Source: Deltaproteobacteria bacterium (GTDB lineage Bacteria; Desulfobacterota; Syntrophia; Syntrophales; Smithellaceae). From it: 8,333 bases of DNA. Location of the stretch: the NCBI GenBank assembly GCA_009668925.1, contig SBEK01000175.1, forward strand, positions 1 through 8,333, given 5' to 3'. The notes beneath the pieces were generated by a model. The model did no database searches, was not told where the DNA came from, and was given only the letters and a program-made list of their open reading frames with translations. Position 1 is the stretch's first letter; the number at the start of each line of letters is the position of its first letter. Of the stretch, positions 5,358-8,333 are shown one piece after another. The translations under genes and the position numbers were made by a program.

Positions 5358-6278
5358 ATGCAAAACAATTTCCGTCACTCTGTCGCGGGGTGGATCGCTC
5401 TCTCGCGCCCGCCGTTCCACATCGTCGGCATCATGCCTTTCCTTCTGGGAACGTTCCTGGCTTACCGTCTGGCCGGCGTCTTTCATCCGGGAGTCTTTGT
5501 TCTGGGTCTGGCCGGCGTTATACTGGTCATGCTTTCCACCTATCATTCGGGGGAATTCTTTGATCGCCGGGAAAACGCCATTTCCTCTAGGCTTCACCAA
5601 AACCCGTTTGCCGGCGGCGCCCGGATGATTCCTGAAGGCAAGATCCCGGCCGGGGTTGCCCTCTGGACCAGTATAGTCGCTCTCTTCATGGCTTTGGGCA
5701 TCGGTATTGTTCTCCAGTACCTCTGCAGGACCGGACCGTATACGCTTTTCCTGGGCGCCCTGGGAGCGCTGCCGGGATTCTTTTATTCGACGGAGCCGAT
5801 CCGTCTGGTGAAGCGGGGTATCGGCGAAATCTGGATCGGTTTTTGCTTCGGCTGGCTGCCCGTTGCCTCGGCCTACTACATTCAAACGGCATCCATCGCG
5901 CCGATCATCCACTGGCTGTGGCTGCCCATCGGCTTCTCCATCTTTAACGTCATTCTTCTTAATGAATTTCCCGACTATGAAGCGGATGCCGCTGCGGGGA
6001 AGAAAAATCTGCTCTACCGGATCGGCAAACAAAAAGGCAAAACCGTCTATATCGTTTTTAATCTGCTCACCTGCCTGACGATGCTGATGTCGCCCGCGTT
6101 CGGAGTCCCTTTTCGGATGATTTATTTTTATCTGCCTTTTGCCGCCGTTGCCCTATTTATCCTACATCAGATGTTCAAGAACCGCCACGAGGATGCGAAA
6201 CGGCTGGAGTTGCTGTGCGGCCTGAATATCGCGGTCAACATCGGGACGTCGCTTTGCTACATACTCGCCTTTATTTGA
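5358..6278 (+). CDS. UbiA-family membrane prenyltransferase, MenA/UBIAD1-like
   Basis: UbiA enzymes move an isoprenoid chain from its diphosphate onto an aromatic or other acceptor within the membrane, as in quinone and heme O synthesis. The 306-aa product is mostly hydrophobic, with about eight or nine membrane helices. The second Asp-rich motif is clear: NEFPDYEADAAAGKKNL (202-218), including D206xxxD210 and the GKKNL typical of MenA/UBIAD1-type members. The first motif, normally NxxxDxxxD, appears as YHSGEFFDRREN (62-73). It keeps Asp69 but lacks the usual Asn, so it is degenerate. YSTEPIRL (143-150) is another family-like block. I take ATG 5358; GTG 5352 in frame is an alternative, as AGGA at 5344-5347 could serve either. 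A radical SAM gene follows after 7 nt, so the two are probably co-transcribed. The acceptor is unknown; naming it menA would overreach. Confidence 0.85.
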   Translation: MQNNFRHSVAGWIALSRPPFHIVGIMPFLLGTFLAYRLAGVFHPGVFVLGLAGVILVMLSTYHSGEFFDRRENAISSRLHQNPFAGGARMIPEGKIPAGVALWTSIVALFMALGIGIVLQYLCRTGPYTLFLGALGALPGFFYSTEPIRLVKRGIGEIWIGFCFGWLPVASAYYIQTASIAPIIHWLWLPIGFSIFNVILLNEFPDYEADAAAGKKNLLYRIGKQKGKTVYIVFNLLTCLTMLMSPAFGVPFRMIYFYLPFAAVALFILHQMFKNRHEDAKRLELLCGLNIAVNIGTSLCYILAFI

Positions 6279-6285
6279 GCGCAAA

Positions 6286-7497
6286 ATGAAACACAAAACC
6301 GTCAAGGCATTTTATAATCCTCCTTCACTGCTCGTGAAACAGCTGGGGAGCACGCTGTTGATGGGCTACCTGAACCGCTGGAAAAATTTTCCGGGCTGGC
6401 TCATCAGGCACGGTTTCCGATCGATGCCCGTGGCCAACGGCGCCCGGGGAATGGGGTGCATCGGCTATCCGGGGCATCCCGTCTGGGAAGTCACCGGCGC
6501 CTGCAACCTGCGCTGCATCCACTGCCATGCCACAAGCGGCCAGGCCGCGGCGGATGAGTTGACGACGGACGATGGCAAACGGCTGATCGATGAGCTCGCC
6601 GAGGAGAGCGAATTCCGGACGCTCATTTATACCGGCGGCGAGCCGCTGGTCCGGCCGGATATCTTCGAACTGCTGCGACATTCACAGAAGGCGGGGCTCG
6701 CCAATATCATTGCCACAAACGGCACGTTAATCGACGAAGAGATGGCCTTCAAATTGAAAGACCACGGCGTCGTCTGCAACGCCATCAGCTTTGACGCGGC
6801 CGATCCGGCCGTTCACGACATGGTCCGCAACAAATCCGGTTCTTTTGATCTCGCTCTCAGGGCGGTTGCAGCCACAAAGAAAGCGGGCATCCTGCTGCAG
6901 ATCAATACGACGGCTATGGAATACAACATGCCGCATTTGCCGGAGCTGATTGATTTTGCCGATCAAAGCGGGGCGGGCATCATGCTGATGTATCAGCTCG
7001 TTGCGGTCGGACGGGGTGAAAAGATTGAAAAGGCGACGCTCAAAAAAAGCGCCAACCGGCATTTGAGCGAACTCATCGCCGCAAAACAGCGGGTTGCCAA
7101 GACCATCATCGAACCGGTGGCCGGTCCTCAGTACTGGCCTTATCTCCTGGAGAAGGGCGGCATCCGCGGCGGTCTGCCGCTTAAACTGGCCGGTCGCGTC
7201 TTTCATGGGTGCACCGCCGGCCGCGGGTTTGTCTACGTTAAAGCCAACGGCGACGTCTGGCCCTGTCCCTTTGTCGAGGTGAGTGGCGGCAACGTCCGCG
7301 AAAAACGGTTCCATGAGATCTATGCGCATTCCCCGTTATTCGAGGACCTGCGCCGCCGTGAAGAAAGACTCAAAGGCCTTTGCGGCGAGTGCCAGTACAA
7401 AACCGTCTGCGGCGGCTGCCGGGGACGCGCTCATGCTTACAGCGGCGACTATCTGGCCGAAGATCCTCGCTGCTTCATCCGAGAAAAAAAAAGATGA
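6286..7497 (+). CDS. Radical SAM/SPASM domain protein, AhbC/AhbD/NirJ-like
   Basis: Radical SAM enzymes use a [4Fe-4S] cluster to cleave S-adenosylmethionine and start radical chemistry. The 403-aa product has the cluster motif C73-x3-C77-x2-C80 within VWEVTGACNLRCIHC. The SAM-binding TGGEP is at 116-120. A C-terminal SPASM domain has cysteines at 309, 327, 366, 369, 375, 378 and 396, ready to hold extra clusters. The end (CGECQYKTVCGGCRGRAHAY and GDYLAEDPRC) resembles the heme-pathway enzymes AhbC, AhbD and NirJ, but members with other substrates share it. Residues 1-65 are an N-terminal extension with an amphipathic look (SLLVKQLGSTLLMGYLNRW), which might contact the membrane. The start follows the prenyltransferase stop by 7 nt without a strong ribosome site, so translation is likely coupled. 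Class is certain; substrate is not. Confidence 0.9.
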   Translation: MKHKTVKAFYNPPSLLVKQLGSTLLMGYLNRWKNFPGWLIRHGFRSMPVANGARGMGCIGYPGHPVWEVTGACNLRCIHCHATSGQAAADELTTDDGKRLIDELAEESEFRTLIYTGGEPLVRPDIFELLRHSQKAGLANIIATNGTLIDEEMAFKLKDHGVVCNAISFDAADPAVHDMVRNKSGSFDLALRAVAATKKAGILLQINTTAMEYNMPHLPELIDFADQSGAGIMLMYQLVAVGRGEKIEKATLKKSANRHLSELIAAKQRVAKTIIEPVAGPQYWPYLLEKGGIRGGLPLKLAGRVFHGCTAGRGFVYVKANGDVWPCPFVEVSGGNVREKRFHEIYAHSPLFEDLRRREERLKGLCGECQYKTVCGGCRGRAHAYSGDYLAEDPRCFIREKKR

Positions 7498-7521
7498 ATC
7501 CCCAGGGCGGGACGCCGGCCC

Positions 7522-7544
7522 CGGGGTATGATCGAGGTACCCCG
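7522..7544 (+). terminator. Possible terminator after the radical SAM gene
   Basis: A 7-bp stem CGGGGTA/TACCCCG (7522-7528 with 7538-7544) surrounds a 9-nt loop and is followed by ATAATTCTATT. A second small hairpin, GGCAA/TTGCC, lies at 7556-7569. The U tract is imperfect, so this is a moderate call. Confidence 0.45.
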
Positions 7545-7652
7545 ATAATTCTATTGGCAATTTATTGCCCAGGTTCAATCCGGAAAACGGATGTGATGAA
7601 TATACCGGAAAAACATTGACGTACATCAGAATATTAATGTAACGTGCGAATC

Positions 7653-7678
7653 ACGAAACGTGACGACGAAACGTGACG
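7653..7678 (+). repeat. 13-bp tandem repeat upstream of the secreted-protein gene
   Basis: ACGAAACGTGACG is present twice without a gap (7653-7665 and 7666-7678). A related AACGTGCGAA lies at 7641-7650, so AACGTG occurs three times at 16- and 13-bp spacing. A weak promoter-like pair, TTGACG (7616-7621) with TGTAAC (7638-7643, 16-bp spacer), lies just before. The repeats would then fall over or just after the transcription start, as expected for operator sites, but this is inference. Confidence 0.6.
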
Positions 7679-7749
7679 ATTTTCACTTTTCATCAATAAC
7701 CAGCAGTAAAATTTGTACGAGGGCAAGATCCTGACGGAGATTGAGAATC

Positions 7750-8333
7750 ATGTCATTCATCAAAAGACCATTGACCGGTGTCTTCCTGCTTGCGTCAGTG
7801 AATCTTTTTCTACTGTGTCTTCCTTTTGGAGGATCAGCCATGCAGCCCCCGCCCCCGCCTTTAAGTATAGCTCAATTAAAAACACTTGTTGCCCAGGCTG
7901 ATCTGATTATTGTCGGTAAGATTACGGCTGGTCGGGAAGCTGAAGGTGTGGTCGAAACAACCGTCCAAGTGGAAAAATTGCTGAAGGGCAAACGTGCCGG
8001 AAAAACGGTCAAAATCAGGGAAACCTACCGACCCGCGGCGCTCCGGACACCGGCCCCGGAATCCAATAAGGACGGGGAGCCCTCCAAGATGGTTGCCCCC
8101 ACTATTGCCGGACCCAGCGCTTATCATGGGAAGTACAAGGAAGGTTCGCGCATCATCGTATTGCTCACGAAGACTGAAGAGAACGGCAGCTACAAGCCGC
8201 TGGGTTCCGGCACCTACAATAAATATCTTGGCGAGTTTCTCATCGAAAAAGACGGCATCAAAAGCATCGAAACGGATTATTTCCGGTTTGCACAGGATCT
8301 GGAAAAACATGCGGCAACTGAGAATAAATTTAA
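7750..8333 (+). CDS. Secreted protein of unknown function (3' end outside window)
   Basis: The frame is open from ATG 7750 to the window edge, giving 194 codons and two extra bases; no stop is reached. GGAG lies at 7736-7739, ten bases before the ATG. Residues 1-30 form a signal peptide: basic MSFIKR, a hydrophobic stretch to about 26, and a likely cut after GGSA, so the protein should be exported. A proline run, QPPPPPL, follows. The main domain has the pattern LVAQADLIIVGKI (46-58), VETTVQVEKLLKGK (68-81), KTVKIRET (85-92), then a polar insert (about 93-125), KYKEGSRIIVLLTKT (128-142) and YLGEFLIEKDGI (159-170). This alternating strand pattern resembles bacterial secreted proteins of the type 'AD.IV.G.V ... 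lKG ... G..y.vfl', which are mostly uncharacterised. I assign no function. Its own upstream spacer suggests separate transcription from the radical SAM gene. Confidence 0.8.
   Translation, partial: MSFIKRPLTGVFLLASVNLFLLCLPFGGSAMQPPPPPLSIAQLKTLVAQADLIIVGKITAGREAEGVVETTVQVEKLLKGKRAGKTVKIRETYRPAALRTPAPESNKDGEPSKMVAPTIAGPSAYHGKYKEGSRIIVLLTKTEENGSYKPLGSGTYNKYLGEFLIEKDGIKSIETDYFRFAQDLEKHAATENKF

Noticed and set aside
5124..6032. 302-codon open frame on the minus strand opposite ubiA
   Set aside because: It is a mirror of the plus-strand frame, which has UbiA motifs and membrane helices; the minus product is polar, Arg/Asp/Gly-rich and family-less.
6727..7329. 200-codon minus-strand frame opposite the radical SAM gene
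   Set aside because: It is antisense to a clear radical SAM/SPASM gene and shows no domain of its own.
7876..8310. 144-codon minus-strand frame at the right edge
   Set aside because: The plus strand here has a signal peptide and strand-rich domain in an unbroken frame, so the minus frame is taken as a shadow.
1..8333. tRNA or rRNA genes, CRISPR arrays, insertion sequences
   Set aside because: No tRNA cloverleaf pattern, rRNA core, regularly spaced repeats or transposase frame was found on either strand.

Overview
The window looks like chromosomal sequence from a Gram-negative, mostly anaerobic bacterium. A member of the Desulfobacterota (former Deltaproteobacteria, for example the Syntrophus/Geobacter side) is the best guess. 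That rests on the trpS–scpA–scpB–rluB gene order, two separate HU/IHF-family proteins, an Fe-type superoxide dismutase, and a SPASM radical SAM enzyme of the AhbC/AhbD/NirJ kind. The taxonomic call is inference from gene content and not from a marker gene.

Layout. The left edge holds the 3' end of a superoxide dismutase gene (+). It faces an IHF-beta-like gene (-) across a strong two-way terminator. Then comes a tight minus-strand block, read from right to left: trpS, a small broken membrane-protein gene, scpA, scpB and rluB. Gaps are 14, 11 and 0 nt, followed by a 4-nt overlap. A second HU-type gene lies upstream of trpS and is separated from it by a 10-bp inverted repeat. About 580 bp without a convincing gene follows (4781-5357), carrying short direct and inverted repeats and a GC-rich possible leader. 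The right part is plus strand: a UbiA-family membrane prenyltransferase and a SPASM radical SAM protein 7 nt apart, then a spacer with a tandem 13-bp repeat, then a secreted protein of unknown function that runs off the window.

How the genes work together. ScpA and ScpB are the kleisin and winged-helix partners of SMC in chromosome condensation. RluB modifies 23S rRNA and TrpS charges tRNA-Trp, so the block is a housekeeping operon. The HU and IHF-like proteins bend and compact DNA. The prenyltransferase and radical SAM pair looks like a small biosynthetic unit for a prenylated membrane-bound compound; its product cannot be read from the sequence.

The most useful observations are these. First, an A+T-rich two-helix membrane-protein gene sits between trpS and scpA, split by a single-base frameshift at a short T run. 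Second, TrpS has a four-cysteine motif like that of iron-sulfur-binding TrpRS enzymes. Third, ScpB has an acidic, internally repeated C-terminal tail of about 110 residues. Fourth, the UbiA/SPASM pair has a degenerate first Asp motif in UbiA and a 65-residue N-terminal extension on the radical SAM protein.
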